A DNA stretch of 64,000 bases from an uncultured Flavobacteriaceae bacterium (lineage in GTDB: Bacteria > Bacteroidota > Bacteroidia > Flavobacteriales > Flavobacteriaceae), in assembly GCA_938029725.1 (NCBI GenBank), contig CALHGE010000022.1, positions 1-64,000 of the forward strand, written 5' to 3'. A program made the position numbers and the translations under genes. The notes beneath the pieces were generated by a model. That model ran no database searches. It was not told the DNA's origin and saw only the letters and a program-made list of their open reading frames with translations. Shown piece by piece: positions 39,926 to 49,579 of the stretch; position 1 is the stretch's first letter, and the number at the start of each line of letters is the position of its first letter.

Positions 39926-41017
39926 TTATTCGCATTCACCTGTAAATCCGGTAGCATCGAACTTTGTTTGTACCGCTCCTTGTTTACTGCCATCTTTGAC
40001 TTGAATTGCAAGATTGTTTTCGCCACTTCCATCGCGTTTCGGGCTACAGTACTCGAAAAGATAAAAGCTATTCGCTCTTTCTGATACACGTTGAGAAATC
40101 TCCGTAAAAGTTGTTTCCAATTCTTCTTTATTTGCAGCAAAAACACTGAAGGTTTTACCAATATCCATTAGTACCTCTGTGTCAATTTCGCTTCCAAGTC
40201 CGATCGTGAAAAAGGAAATGTTCGGGTCGGCTTGATCAACCTTAGTCTGCGCGGCTTCTTTTGTAAAACGAGAGGCCTGGTCTGTACCATCGGTAAAGAT
40301 TACAACAGAAGCCGCTCCAATTTTGTCGCCTTGTGTGCTCGCGACTAACAATTCAGAAGCTTTATCGGTTGACTTTATCACCGCCCCGTATAAATCTGTA
40401 GAAGGATCATTACTTATTTCAGTTGTAATGCCCTCAATAGAAGCTTTAAGCGCGCCTTTCGAAGCAGTTAACTCATTTAAAAGGTGTAACTCATTTTCTC
40501 CGTCGAACCAATAGATAGCCATTTTCACAGATTGTGTTTCAGTAGTAGGCATCACATTGTCAACAAAACTAGAACTCGCTATTTTTAATTCTTCTAAACT
40601 GCTACTTAATACACTGTTACTTAAATCGAGAACAAGTAAGGTGTTTGTAGCAAAAATTTGTGAATTCGAAGAGATTCTTGCGGCCGATTCGGAAGTAGAG
40701 ATGGTATTAAAGCAATCATCATTTCTTCCTTGCTCATAAATGGTGAATTGGTCGGCGATAAGTCCTGAAACAGGATTTCCGTCTAGATCCGAAACTTTGA
40801 ATAATACAGATACTTTTCCTGGCAGCGTGGTAAACTGTTCTTGAATGGACAGCACTAAATCATTCTCTCCTAAATCAAGGCATTCATCAACTTCTATTCC
40901 TTTGCCCAATTCCCCACCAGTATTTAATGTAAAGGTGACATCATCATCGGCATTTCCACAAGAAACAGTGGCAGCTACAATTAGAAATAAGATAATTAAT
41001 TTGTTAAATGGTTTCAT
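39926..41017 (-). CDS. VWA-domain lipoprotein
   Basis: Lipobox VSCGN; LLVLDLSNSVLSSSLEELK; VIFTDGTDQASR; start trimmed. Confidence 0.87.
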   Translation of the reverse strand: MKPFNKLIILFLIVAATVSCGNADDDVTFTLNTGGELGKGIEVDECLDLGENDLVLSIQEQFTTLPGKVSVLFKVSDLDGNPVSGLIADQFTIYEQGRNDDCFNTISTSESAARISSNSQIFATNTLLVLDLSNSVLSSSLEELKIASSSFVDNVMPTTETQSVKMAIYWFDGENELHLLNELTASKGALKASIEGITTEISNDPSTDLYGAVIKSTDKASELLVASTQGDKIGAASVVIFTDGTDQASRFTKEAAQTKVDQADPNISFFTIGLGSEIDTEVLMDIGKTFSVFAANKEELETTFTEISQRVSERANSFYLFEYCSPKRDGSGENNLAIQVKDGSKQGAVQTKFDATGFTGECE

Positions 41018-41156
41018 TTTCAAAATTTTGGGTTCACCTCTCAGAACGTACAAATTTCATTTAAATTATAGTCACCTTACCAAGAATAGTGTTAAACATT
41101 GTTAAAGAGATGCGCTAAACTTTCGATAATTGTCAGATTGAATTAAATTTCCAGAA

Positions 41157-41768
41157 ATGGATAGAAAGCCACAACTCGCTATTTTGATTCTTGCGGCAGG
41201 AGAATCATCTCGAATGGGAGAGCGTATAAAACAAATACTCCCTTGGAAAAATTATAATTTATTAGGAAATGCCCTTACTCAAGCGAAAACAACTATGGCT
41301 GATGCAACCTATGTCGTGCTAGGGGCTTATGAAGAAATCATAAAGGCAGAAGTGAGTTTTGAACCGAACTCAATTATTCAGAATCCAAATTGGAAAAATG
41401 GTTTAGGAAGCTCAATAGCGGCCGGAATGGACTATTTTTCATCGAAAGAATTAGCTTATGATGCGGTATTGATTATGTTAGCTGACCAGCCATTAATGGA
41501 TACCAATTATTTGAATAAGATGCTGGGGAATTGGAAGGCAAATTCCTCTAAAATAATAACGACTCAATACAATGGTCGTTCAGGAGTTCCTGCTATTTTT
41601 GGAAATGAATATTTTATAGAATTACAAAAACTAAATAAAGATTTTGGTGCTAAGGATATTATTGCAACCAATGAGAGTGCTATATTAGCTTTAAATCCAG
41701 AAGGCAAAGAAATCGATATTGACAGTTGGGATACCTACCAAGAATTATGTAATAAAGAATCGAAATAA
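41157..41768 (+). CDS. MocA-like nucleotidyltransferase (molybdenum cofactor cytidylyltransferase family)
   Basis: LILAAGESSRMGERIKQILPW; LADQPLM; GRSGVPAIF. Confidence 0.88.
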   Translation: MDRKPQLAILILAAGESSRMGERIKQILPWKNYNLLGNALTQAKTTMADATYVVLGAYEEIIKAEVSFEPNSIIQNPNWKNGLGSSIAAGMDYFSSKELAYDAVLIMLADQPLMDTNYLNKMLGNWKANSSKIITTQYNGRSGVPAIFGNEYFIELQKLNKDFGAKDIIATNESAILALNPEGKEIDIDSWDTYQELCNKESK

Positions 41769-41781
41769 AACGCATAAAAAC

Positions 41782-42891
41782 ATGAATATCAAAAAGCTAA
41801 GTCTACTTATTTCTTTATTTGTAACAGTAGCAATATCATTTGTTACAGTAGCAATATCAGCTCAAGAGATGGGGTTTGAAGAGTATAATCCGAAATCAAC
41901 CTTGGTCGTTGAAGGAGAAAAATTATCGAAATCTAAATTCCCTTTTATAGACGTGCACAGTCATCAGCGAAATATGGATGGAGCTGCCCTAACTGGACTC
42001 ATTACTGATATGGACAGGCTGAATGAGGGTATAATGGTTAATCTAAGTGGGGGTTCGGGCGAAAGTTTAAATGATAAGATTGAAAGCATTAAAAATAATT
42101 ATCCAAATCGGTTTGTAGTTTTTGCCAATGTTGATTTTGATGGGGTAGGAGAGGAAGGCTGGGGCGAAAAGGCAACAGCGCAATTGGAAAAAGATATCAA
42201 AGCAGGCGCAAAAGGTTTAAAAATTTATAAAAGCTTAGGGCTACGCTATACTGATGCTAGTGGAAATCGATTGGCCATTGACGACCCGCGTTTGGATGCT
42301 ATTTGGGCAAAGTGTGGCGAATTAGGCGTTCCTGTTTTGATTCATGCTGCGGATCCAAAATCTTTTTGGGACCCAATGGATCGTGACAATGAACGTTGGT
42401 TAGAACTCAAAACACATTCCAGAAGAAAACGCTCTGCAACAGACCCTGCACCGTGGGAGCAAATAATTAAGGAGCAACATCTCATGTTTAAAAAGCATCC
42501 GAAAACTAATTTTATTAATGCCCATATGGGTTGGTATGCTAATGATTTAGGGAAGTTAGGAGAATTACTTGATGAAATTCCAAATATGAATGTCGGAATA
42601 GCAGCCGTTATTGCTGAGTTAGGAAGACAGCCAAGAAACGCAAAAGCATTTTTTGAAAAGTACCAAGACCGTATTCTATTTGGAAAAGATAGCTGGAAGC
42701 CTGAAGAATTTCCAACCTATTTTCGAGTTTTAGAATCAAACGATGAATACTTTCCGTATTATAAAAAGTACCATGCTTTCTGGTCAATGTACGGACTTGA
42801 TTTGTCTGATGAAGTTTTGAAAAAGGTGTATTATAAAAATGCTTTAAAACTAATTCCCGGCTTGGATAAGAGCCTGTTTCCTAAGGAATAA
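41782..42891 (+). CDS. Secreted amidohydrolase family protein
   Basis: Signal peptide; FIDVHSHQ; GLKIYKSLG; LIHAADP; FINAHMGW; FGKDSW; start trimmed. Confidence 0.88.
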   Translation: MNIKKLSLLISLFVTVAISFVTVAISAQEMGFEEYNPKSTLVVEGEKLSKSKFPFIDVHSHQRNMDGAALTGLITDMDRLNEGIMVNLSGGSGESLNDKIESIKNNYPNRFVVFANVDFDGVGEEGWGEKATAQLEKDIKAGAKGLKIYKSLGLRYTDASGNRLAIDDPRLDAIWAKCGELGVPVLIHAADPKSFWDPMDRDNERWLELKTHSRRKRSATDPAPWEQIIKEQHLMFKKHPKTNFINAHMGWYANDLGKLGELLDEIPNMNVGIAAVIAELGRQPRNAKAFFEKYQDRILFGKDSWKPEEFPTYFRVLESNDEYFPYYKKYHAFWSMYGLDLSDEVLKKVYYKNALKLIPGLDKSLFPKE

Positions 42892-43011
42892 CGTATTAAA
42901 TTCAATGATCAGACGGCGGCTTAAAAATTGTTGTAGTGAGCTTACACCGCATAGAAACCAAGGTGATTTCACCCTTACTTTAGCAAAAAAATAAGTACTA
43001 CAATTAGGTGC

Positions 43012-43161
43012 TTATTTTTTGTGTTGATCAAGTTTTGAATTGACGGGCTCTACGGTACCATAATCTTGAAAAATACCACAAGAATATTGCTTTTTAATCA
43101 ATGATTTTTCTGATTTATTTTTTTTTGCTAAAGCTTCTATTTCTTTCGATAAATACTGCAT
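43012..43161 (-). CDS. Putative 49-aa protein: MQYLSKEIEALAKKNKSEKSLIKKQYSCGIFQDYGTVEPVNSKLDQHKK
   Basis: Read directly; immediately followed (minus strand) by an AT-rich hairpin with T-tract; not in ORF track. Confidence 0.5.
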   Translation of the reverse strand: MQYLSKEIEALAKKNKSEKSLIKKQYSCGIFQDYGTVEPVNSKLDQHKK

Positions 43162-43341
43162 TCTTTTGAATTTCAATTTTTAGTACAACGATCTGAAAAA
43201 GGGAATGTTGTTCCTCTTCCTCATAATGCTGTTGCTCGAGCTGAATTTAAGATCCAATATGGATCTCATAAATTATTTTTAAAATTTTTTGTGATAATTT
43301 CAGGATACGAGATACTAATACCATAAACCCAGAAACCACGA

Positions 43342-43830
43342 ATGCAAAAAGAGACCGAATTTGTTCGCATTATAAAAGAGAACGAAGGCGTGATCTTCAA
43401 AATCACAACGCTGTATACAGATAATCGTGATGATCAGAAAGATTTGTATCAAGATGTAGTCTATCAATTATGGAAATCTTTTGATTCTTTTCGATCAGAG
43501 TCCAAAATTAGTACTTGGATGTATCGTATTGCATTAAATACTTCCCTTACAAGACTCAAAAAAACTAAGCGAATGGGAAACCCGGTCTCAATAGACAGGG
43601 TTGTAATGCAGCAGACTGAAAATTATGACCCTGAATTTGAGGAAAAGTTAAAGCTATTGTATTCTCATATCAAGCAATTAAGTGTATTAGAAAAAGCGTT
43701 GATGCTACTATTACTGGAAGGTAAAAAATATGAAGAAATAGCCGAAATCACAGGGCTCTCATCAAGTAATGTGGGAACCAAAATATCTCGAATCAAGCAA
43801 AAATTAAAGAATCAAATTGTAAACAAATAG
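43342..43830 (+). CDS. ECF-type RNA polymerase sigma factor
   Basis: DLYQDVVYQLWKSFDSFRSESKISTWMYRIALNTSLT; region 4 LLLEGKKYEEIAEITGLSSSNVGTKISRIKQKLK. Confidence 0.93.
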   Translation: MQKETEFVRIIKENEGVIFKITTLYTDNRDDQKDLYQDVVYQLWKSFDSFRSESKISTWMYRIALNTSLTRLKKTKRMGNPVSIDRVVMQQTENYDPEFEEKLKLLYSHIKQLSVLEKALMLLLLEGKKYEEIAEITGLSSSNVGTKISRIKQKLKNQIVNK

Positions 43831-43833
43831 ACG

Positions 43834-44433
43834 ATGGAAATTGAAGAAATGAAAGCCCTATGGTCTGATATGAGCGACCAATTAGACCAACAAAAAAAAT
43901 TAACAAACGAAATCATACTAAAGATGACACAAGAACGATACACAAATAAGTTTAGAACAATTTCTAGATATGAAACTTTTGGCGCCTTATTTTGTCTAAT
44001 AGCATTTCTGTTTATTTTAGTAAACATCCAAAAGCTAGATACCTGGTATTTGATGGCCTGCGGTGTAATGACGCTTGCTTTTATAGCTATACTGCCTCTG
44101 CTTACACTGAAATTATTAAGCCAGATTAGAAACTTCAATATTTTAGACAAGAGTTATAAAGAAGCACTTATCGGTTTTCAAAAAGCAAAAAAGAATTTGT
44201 TGAAACTACAGCAAACGGCCATCTATATTAGCTTTATAATACTATTTACATCTTCAGCCGTATTTGCCAAAATATTTGGTAATAAAGACTTCTTTTTAAT
44301 CGATAGAGGAATTAAAGAATACTTGGTTTTTGCTTTTGCTTTTGCTTTTGTTTTCTTCTTTTCTCGCTGGGGCTTTAATGCGTATAAGAAGGTAACTACT
44401 TCAGCAGAAAATGTTTTGAATGAACTAGAATAA
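43834..44433 (+). CDS. Membrane protein co-encoded with the ECF sigma factor (possible anti-sigma/regulator)
   Basis: Starts 4 bp after the sigma gene stop; cytoplasmic N-terminus then TM helices. Confidence 0.75.
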   Translation: MEIEEMKALWSDMSDQLDQQKKLTNEIILKMTQERYTNKFRTISRYETFGALFCLIAFLFILVNIQKLDTWYLMACGVMTLAFIAILPLLTLKLLSQIRNFNILDKSYKEALIGFQKAKKNLLKLQQTAIYISFIILFTSSAVFAKIFGNKDFFLIDRGIKEYLVFAFAFAFVFFFSRWGFNAYKKVTTSAENVLNELE

Positions 44434-44731
44434 ACTAGAGAAGCTATACTTAAGTGCTCTAGTAAAAGAAATCAGTACTAGTTGCACTACAGTTTATTCT
44501 GGCCTTTTTTTATCAAAAAAAAATAGAGAGCAAAGAAGGCTATTTTGTTTTCTAATGATACAAAGTAGTCCTATTTGTAGAAAGCTCTAGTAGAGCTAAG
44601 GCTTTATAAAATGGATTAAAATTAGAGTGGTTTAAAACTTTGGAGTTGCATTAAGCTTAAGAAATATACTCTTTTTAACAAGGATATCTTAAAATTCGTA
44701 TTTTTAGATTCCAACTGTTTAACAATCCGGA

Positions 44732-47083
44732 ATGTACATATCAAAACTTTGTAGGCTAGCGTTAATTTTTCTTTTAGTATCCTCTTGTAAACTGGCCAAA
44801 GAAAATAGGAATGAAATAAAAATAGGAGGTCTCACTGAACCTGTAGAAATTTTAAGAGATCAGTGGGGTGTAAACCATATCTATGCTAAAAACCAACATG
44901 ACCTCTTCTTCGCACAAGGATATGCTGCAGCTAAAGACCGTCTTTTTCAGTTTGAAATTTGGCGTAGACAAGCAACCGGAACCGTAGCAGAAATCTTAGG
45001 CCCTGATGAGTTGCAAAGAGATATAGGAACGCGATTATTTCAATTTCGTGGAAATCTCGAGGAGGAGCTAGATCACTACCATGACGATGGTTCTGAAATT
45101 ATAAATGGGTATACAGCTGGCGTTAACGCATACATCGATGAAATATTAAAGACGCCAGAAAATCTTCCTATAGAATTTAAAATTCTGGGTATTTCTCCTG
45201 AAAAATGGACTCCAGATGTGGTGATTTCAAGACATCAAGGGCTTAAAGGAAATGTAAACCGTGAATTACAATATGGAATGGCAGTTGCCAAAATAGGAGC
45301 AGAGAAGGTAAAAGAACTCATGTGGTTTCACCCGAACGAGCCTAATATTACATTAGATACTAAGATTGATGCGCTTTTGTTCTCTGAAGATATTCTGGCA
45401 GTCCATAAAGCCTATGCCAGTGGTGTTAGCTTTGAAGCGCAAGACATAGATAAAGATTATTTAGACGATGGTAGTAACAATTGGGCCGTAGCGGGTAGCA
45501 AATCAGAAAGTGGGTTTCCAATGTTAGCCAATGACCCCCACCGAAGAGTTGCTTTGCCCTCTTTACGATATATGGTTCATTTGGTTGCACCCGGCTGGAA
45601 TGTGATTGGCGGAGGAGAACCTGAAATTCCAGGGATATCTATTGGCCATAATGAATATGGAGCATGGGGCCTCACCATTTTCAGAACTGATGGTGAAGAT
45701 TTGTATGTTTATGATCTAAACCCTGAGAACCTATCAGAGTACAAATACAAAGATGAGTGGGTTGCCATGAAGGAGATACAAGATATCATAGTAGTGAAGG
45801 GGCAAGACCCTGTAAAAACTACCTTGCGCTATTCGTTGCACGGCCCTGTAACCTATATTGATTCTGTAAACTACAAAGCATATGCGGTCAAGGCAGCATG
45901 GTTGGAAAAAGGAGGTGCCCCGTATTTGGCCTCCCTTCGGATGGATCAATCACAAACTTGGGAAGAATTTAAAGAAGCTTGCACGTATAGCAACATTCCT
46001 GCAGAAAACATGGTTTGGGCCGATAAGAGCGGAAACATTGGCTGGCAAGCCGTCGGTATCACGCCTATCAGAAAAAATCATAGTGGTTTGGTTCCTGTAC
46101 CCGGAGATGGTAGTTATGACTGGGACGGGTATTTGCCTATTCAAGAACGTCCGAATAGTTACAATCCTAAAAAAGGCTATTTAGCAACGGCGAATCAAAA
46201 TGTAACTTCACCTGACTATAAGTATCAAGAAACCTTAAACTATGTTTGGTCTGATTCGTATCGTGGAGCGCGTATTGGTGAAGTACTATCCGAAGAAAAA
46301 ACTTTTAGTGTAAAGGATATGGAAAAACTACAGTCTGATTACCTTTCTATTCCAGCTAGGTCGTTAGTTCCGATGCTTAAAGACCTCCCTATGAATTCAG
46401 CGAAAGCTGAGGAGGCGAAAGACAAACTTTTGAAATGGAATTCTGTTTTAGATGAAAATTCGATAGCAGCTGGAATCTATGCAATGTGGGAACGTATAAT
46501 TCGACAAGAAGCAGAAAACGCATTTATTCCTGAGGAGGTAGACGGCTTGATATCCTTACAATTAGAAAAAATTATTTCATGGCTTGAGATAGATGAGAAA
46601 ACCTTTGGACCGAGTTTTAAAAAACTAAATAAAAAAGAATTTTTGCAAAATACTTTAGCGATAAGCATTCAAAAGCTAGACGAAAAATTAGGGACAGATA
46701 TGACAAAGTGGCAATACGGACAAGCCAATTTTAAACATTCTAGTATGAAAAATGCTTTGTCTCCATTTGTAAGTGATAGCTTGAGAAAGAAAATTGACTT
46801 AGGCACTTTACCAAGAGGTGGAAATAGTTTCACTCCAAATTCTACTGGAAACAATGATAATCAAGTAAGCGGCGCCAGCTTTAAGTTTATTAGCGATTTA
46901 AGTGATTGGGATAAAGCTTTAATGATCAACTCGCCAGGACAATCGGCGAATCCGGAAAGTAAATATTATAGCAATCTCTTTGAAATTTGGGCAAAGAACG
47001 AATATTTTCCAGCCTATTACTCCCGCCAAAAAATAGAAAGTGTTACCGATAAAACAACATTACTAGTGCCAGAAAGCAACTAA
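44732..47083 (+). CDS. Penicillin acylase family protein (lipoprotein)
   Basis: Lipobox SSCK; GSNNWAVAGSKSESGFPMLANDPHR (Ntn Ser); EDLYVYDLNPENLSEYKY. Confidence 0.94.
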   Translation: MYISKLCRLALIFLLVSSCKLAKENRNEIKIGGLTEPVEILRDQWGVNHIYAKNQHDLFFAQGYAAAKDRLFQFEIWRRQATGTVAEILGPDELQRDIGTRLFQFRGNLEEELDHYHDDGSEIINGYTAGVNAYIDEILKTPENLPIEFKILGISPEKWTPDVVISRHQGLKGNVNRELQYGMAVAKIGAEKVKELMWFHPNEPNITLDTKIDALLFSEDILAVHKAYASGVSFEAQDIDKDYLDDGSNNWAVAGSKSESGFPMLANDPHRRVALPSLRYMVHLVAPGWNVIGGGEPEIPGISIGHNEYGAWGLTIFRTDGEDLYVYDLNPENLSEYKYKDEWVAMKEIQDIIVVKGQDPVKTTLRYSLHGPVTYIDSVNYKAYAVKAAWLEKGGAPYLASLRMDQSQTWEEFKEACTYSNIPAENMVWADKSGNIGWQAVGITPIRKNHSGLVPVPGDGSYDWDGYLPIQERPNSYNPKKGYLATANQNVTSPDYKYQETLNYVWSDSYRGARIGEVLSEEKTFSVKDMEKLQSDYLSIPARSLVPMLKDLPMNSAKAEEAKDKLLKWNSVLDENSIAAGIYAMWERIIRQEAENAFIPEEVDGLISLQLEKIISWLEIDEKTFGPSFKKLNKKEFLQNTLAISIQKLDEKLGTDMTKWQYGQANFKHSSMKNALSPFVSDSLRKKIDLGTLPRGGNSFTPNSTGNNDNQVSGASFKFISDLSDWDKALMINSPGQSANPESKYYSNLFEIWAKNEYFPAYYSRQKIESVTDKTTLLVPESN

Positions 47084-47287
47084 AAGTGCTTTCTAGAAAC
47101 TAGAAATTCTCTTATTCAAGCCATTGCATGCACCTGCAAATCGCGCTTGTTCGTTGCTCATGTTATGCTAACGGTAGGCGTTAGAATGAAGGAGGGTGAA
47201 ACAGTGAACTAGACCTATAGCCATAGAATACCAAAACTAAATGGTAAGTTTTGGTGCCTTTTGGAGTTTTAAACCTATAAATAAGGA

Positions 47288-47923
47288 TTACAAAACTTCC
47301 CAGAGCTGCCGCTGTATATAATCAAGAATAAGCATCCAGTTCATTTTTAGAACCAATGAGGCTGTGGGCATATTATCATCTTCAATTGCCGAAATAATAG
47401 CATCATGTTGATTATCAGATTTAGAGTATAACAGGTCATCTGCCATAAACTCTCGCTCATAAAAAAATATTCGGATTTTTAAATCATCAAGAATATGCTG
47501 CGCAAGGCTATTTCCGTATTTCTGAGTGAGTAATTTATGAAAACCCAATTTAGCGTTGATACGTGCTACGGTATCCTGCGCGTTTTTGAAAACCAACTGT
47601 TGAATTTTAAGCTGTTCAATTGCTGCTGCATCAAATTCGGAGTTTTCTATGGCTAACACTTCTAAATCAGCTACTAATTCATACAGGTCTTTTGCTTCTT
47701 TTAAACTGAGTTCAGAAATGATGAATCCGCGATTTGGAATTGCAGTTATAATACGTGATTGCTGTAACTGTGTCAAAGCTTCACGAATAGGAGTCACGCT
47801 AACATTTAGTTTACGTGCAAGCGCCGCCAAATTTATGGTTTGTCCCTCTTGCAGATTACCTTGCTTCATCTCATTAATGAGGAATTCACGTACCTGATCT
47901 CGAAAACTTGTTTTAATAACCAT
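47288..47923 (-). CDS. GntR-family transcriptional regulator (FCD type)
   Basis: EGQTINLAALARKLNVSVTPIREALTQLQQSRIITAIPNRGFII. Confidence 0.93.
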   Translation of the reverse strand: MVIKTSFRDQVREFLINEMKQGNLQEGQTINLAALARKLNVSVTPIREALTQLQQSRIITAIPNRGFIISELSLKEAKDLYELVADLEVLAIENSEFDAAAIEQLKIQQLVFKNAQDTVARINAKLGFHKLLTQKYGNSLAQHILDDLKIRIFFYEREFMADDLLYSKSDNQHDAIISAIEDDNMPTASLVLKMNWMLILDYIQRQLWEVL

Positions 47924-48153
47924 AAGCTAAAAGTAATATATCGTATACGATTTTAAAGCAAATATATTGTCATTCTTCAGTTTATTGTGGTTTTTAGCCT
48001 AAAAACTAGCTATAGTTAAGAAGTATTTAGCAAAGTACTTGCTAAGCTCTCAAGACAGCGCTATCTTTGACAAATTCTAGAAAAGACTAGTTTCTTTTCT
48101 TCAGTTGCCACTATTGGCTATTGAAAACTTAATACTACAACAGCATATAAACT

Positions 48154-48606
48154 ATGGCTAGAGCTCAAGAAACCTATGGTAAAAAAGAACGGGAAAAGAA
48201 ACGTTTAAAAAAACGTGAGGAAAAAAAGAAAAAGAAAGCAGAACGACAAGCAAATTCTAATACAGGAGCTACGTTTGAAGAGCAGCTAGTCTACGTTGAC
48301 GAGAACGGACATTTTACAGATACTCCTCCTGACCCTACCAAAAAGGTTAAAATTGATGCTGAAAGTATAGTTTTAGGCATTCCAAAGAAAGAAGACCAAG
48401 AACCCGAAGATCCGGTTAGAAAAGGTAAAGTTTCTTTCTTCGACACCTCAAAAGGTTTTGGTTTTATTATTGACTCTGAGAACAATGAAAAATATTTTGT
48501 TCACGTCAGTGGTCTAGTTGATGAAATAGCTGAGAATGATAAAGTTTCTTTTGAACTTGAGAGAGGTATGAAAGGTATGAATGCTGTTCGCGTAAAGACG
48601 GTATAG
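48154..48606 (+). CDS. Cold-shock-domain protein with basic coiled N-terminus
   Basis: GKVSFFDTSKGFGFIIDSENNEKYFVHVSGL; Lys/Glu-rich N-terminus. Confidence 0.93.
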   Translation: MARAQETYGKKEREKKRLKKREEKKKKKAERQANSNTGATFEEQLVYVDENGHFTDTPPDPTKKVKIDAESIVLGIPKKEDQEPEDPVRKGKVSFFDTSKGFGFIIDSENNEKYFVHVSGLVDEIAENDKVSFELERGMKGMNAVRVKTV

Positions 48607-48846
48607 TCCTCTTTGTTGTTCTAAGCATTTTTTAAAAAAAAATCGCTGTTCCTTGTGCATACATGATATTAATTCCGTTTTAAAAGTACATAAATCTTAA
48701 AATAGTCTTTGATTTAGGGGTATGCATATGTGATACATCTGCAGGCCTTACATAATCGGCTAGAATTACAGCATAAATAGCTTTAAAAGACAAAGGGAAA
48801 AAAAAAGCAAACCTTTACCCATAGGGTAGTGGCATTGCTAAAAATT

Positions 48847-48882
48847 AAAAAGGCCTGTACTTGATTAAGTACAGGCCTTTTT
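48847..48882. terminator. Bidirectional terminator, perfect 16-bp stem AAAAAGGCCTGTACTT / AAGTACAGGCCTTTTT
   Basis: Read directly; GATT loop; T-tract both ways; lies between the cold-shock gene and the minus-strand micro-ORF array. Confidence 0.9.
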
Positions 48883-48914
48883 ATTGATAAGTTCAAATTC
48901 CGTGATGAGCGGAG

Positions 48915-49019
48915 TTAACATTTTAAATCTGTCCAACGAATTCTATTGAGGTGATTAGACTCTGAGAAAAAAATTGATGTTGTTGATATTATCGATGATT
49001 GATTGATGATTGTTTTCAT
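48915..49019 (-). CDS. Micro-ORF D, 34 aa: MKTIINQSSIISTTSIFFSESNHLNRIRWTDLKC
   Basis: Read directly; last ORF of minus-strand array. Confidence 0.4.
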   Translation of the reverse strand: MKTIINQSSIISTTSIFFSESNHLNRIRWTDLKC

Positions 49020-49051
49020 AATTTCTAGTCTTTAAAAGGTTTGATCCTTGA

Positions 49052-49138
49052 CTATCTGTAGCGTCGTTTGCTATTCCAGATGTCGCTTTTTGATATTTTT
49101 AATGAATTTGTTACCGAATGTATATTTGAATTTTTCAT
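49052..49138 (-). CDS. Micro-ORF C, 28 aa: MKNSNIHSVTNSLKISKSDIWNSKRRYR
   Basis: 13/28 identities with micro-ORF B; conserved leader CATCATCAAAAAAACAAGATC-ATG. Confidence 0.7.
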   Translation of the reverse strand: MKNSNIHSVTNSLKISKSDIWNSKRRYR

Positions 49139-49186
49139 GATCTTGTTTTTTTGATGATGTTTGATGAATTTGTTTTTTGATACCGC

Positions 49187-49273
49187 TTAGCTGTATCTTC
49201 TTCTATTGTTCCAGATAGTGCTTTTAGAAACTTCTGAAATTTGTCTTTGGTGATGCTTGTTTAAATTTTCCAT
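49187..49273 (-). CDS. Micro-ORF B, 28 aa: MENLNKHHQRQISEVSKSTIWNNRRRYS
   Basis: Paralog of micro-ORF C; leader CATCATCAAAAAAAAACAACAACATC-ATG. Confidence 0.7.
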   Translation of the reverse strand: MENLNKHHQRQISEVSKSTIWNNRRRYS

Positions 49274-49312
49274 GATGTTGTTGTTTTTTTTTGATGATGA
49301 GTACTTCGTTTA

Positions 49313-49426
49313 CTATTGAATCTTTTTACTTTTAAGCCTTTGATCGTATAACTTGTCAGTATTCCAGCCGAATCCTAATGTGAAATAGAGCCTAGGTTTT
49401 AATTGGTGCGGATATAAAGTTTTCAT
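49313..49426 (-). CDS. Micro-ORF A, 37 aa: MKTLYPHQLKPRLYFTLGFGWNTDKLYDQRLKSKKIQ
   Basis: Leader CACCATCAATAAAAAACAACAGCATT-ATG resembles B/C leaders; shares a WNxxxxY arrangement. Confidence 0.55.
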   Translation of the reverse strand: MKTLYPHQLKPRLYFTLGFGWNTDKLYDQRLKSKKIQ

Positions 49427-49579
49427 AATGCTGTTGTTTTTTATTGATGGTGTAAAATTGTTGTTTTTAAACTGCTTTTGATAATCTATGTTGCTGAACT
49501 GTTGATTTCAAAAGATGAATTGTTTTTGATTGTTTCCAATTGACTTACACTTAATAGACGAGCGATTATTATTATTGTT

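Noticed and set aside
48915-49426. CRISPR array
   Set aside because: Spacing (~135-150 bp) and degenerate repeats do not fit CRISPR; units are coding-like.
48960-49560. Simple low-complexity TTGATGATG repeat tract
   Set aside because: Minus-strand translation gives consecutive ORFs with protein-level similarity and shared leaders, so reported instead as a micro-ORF array.
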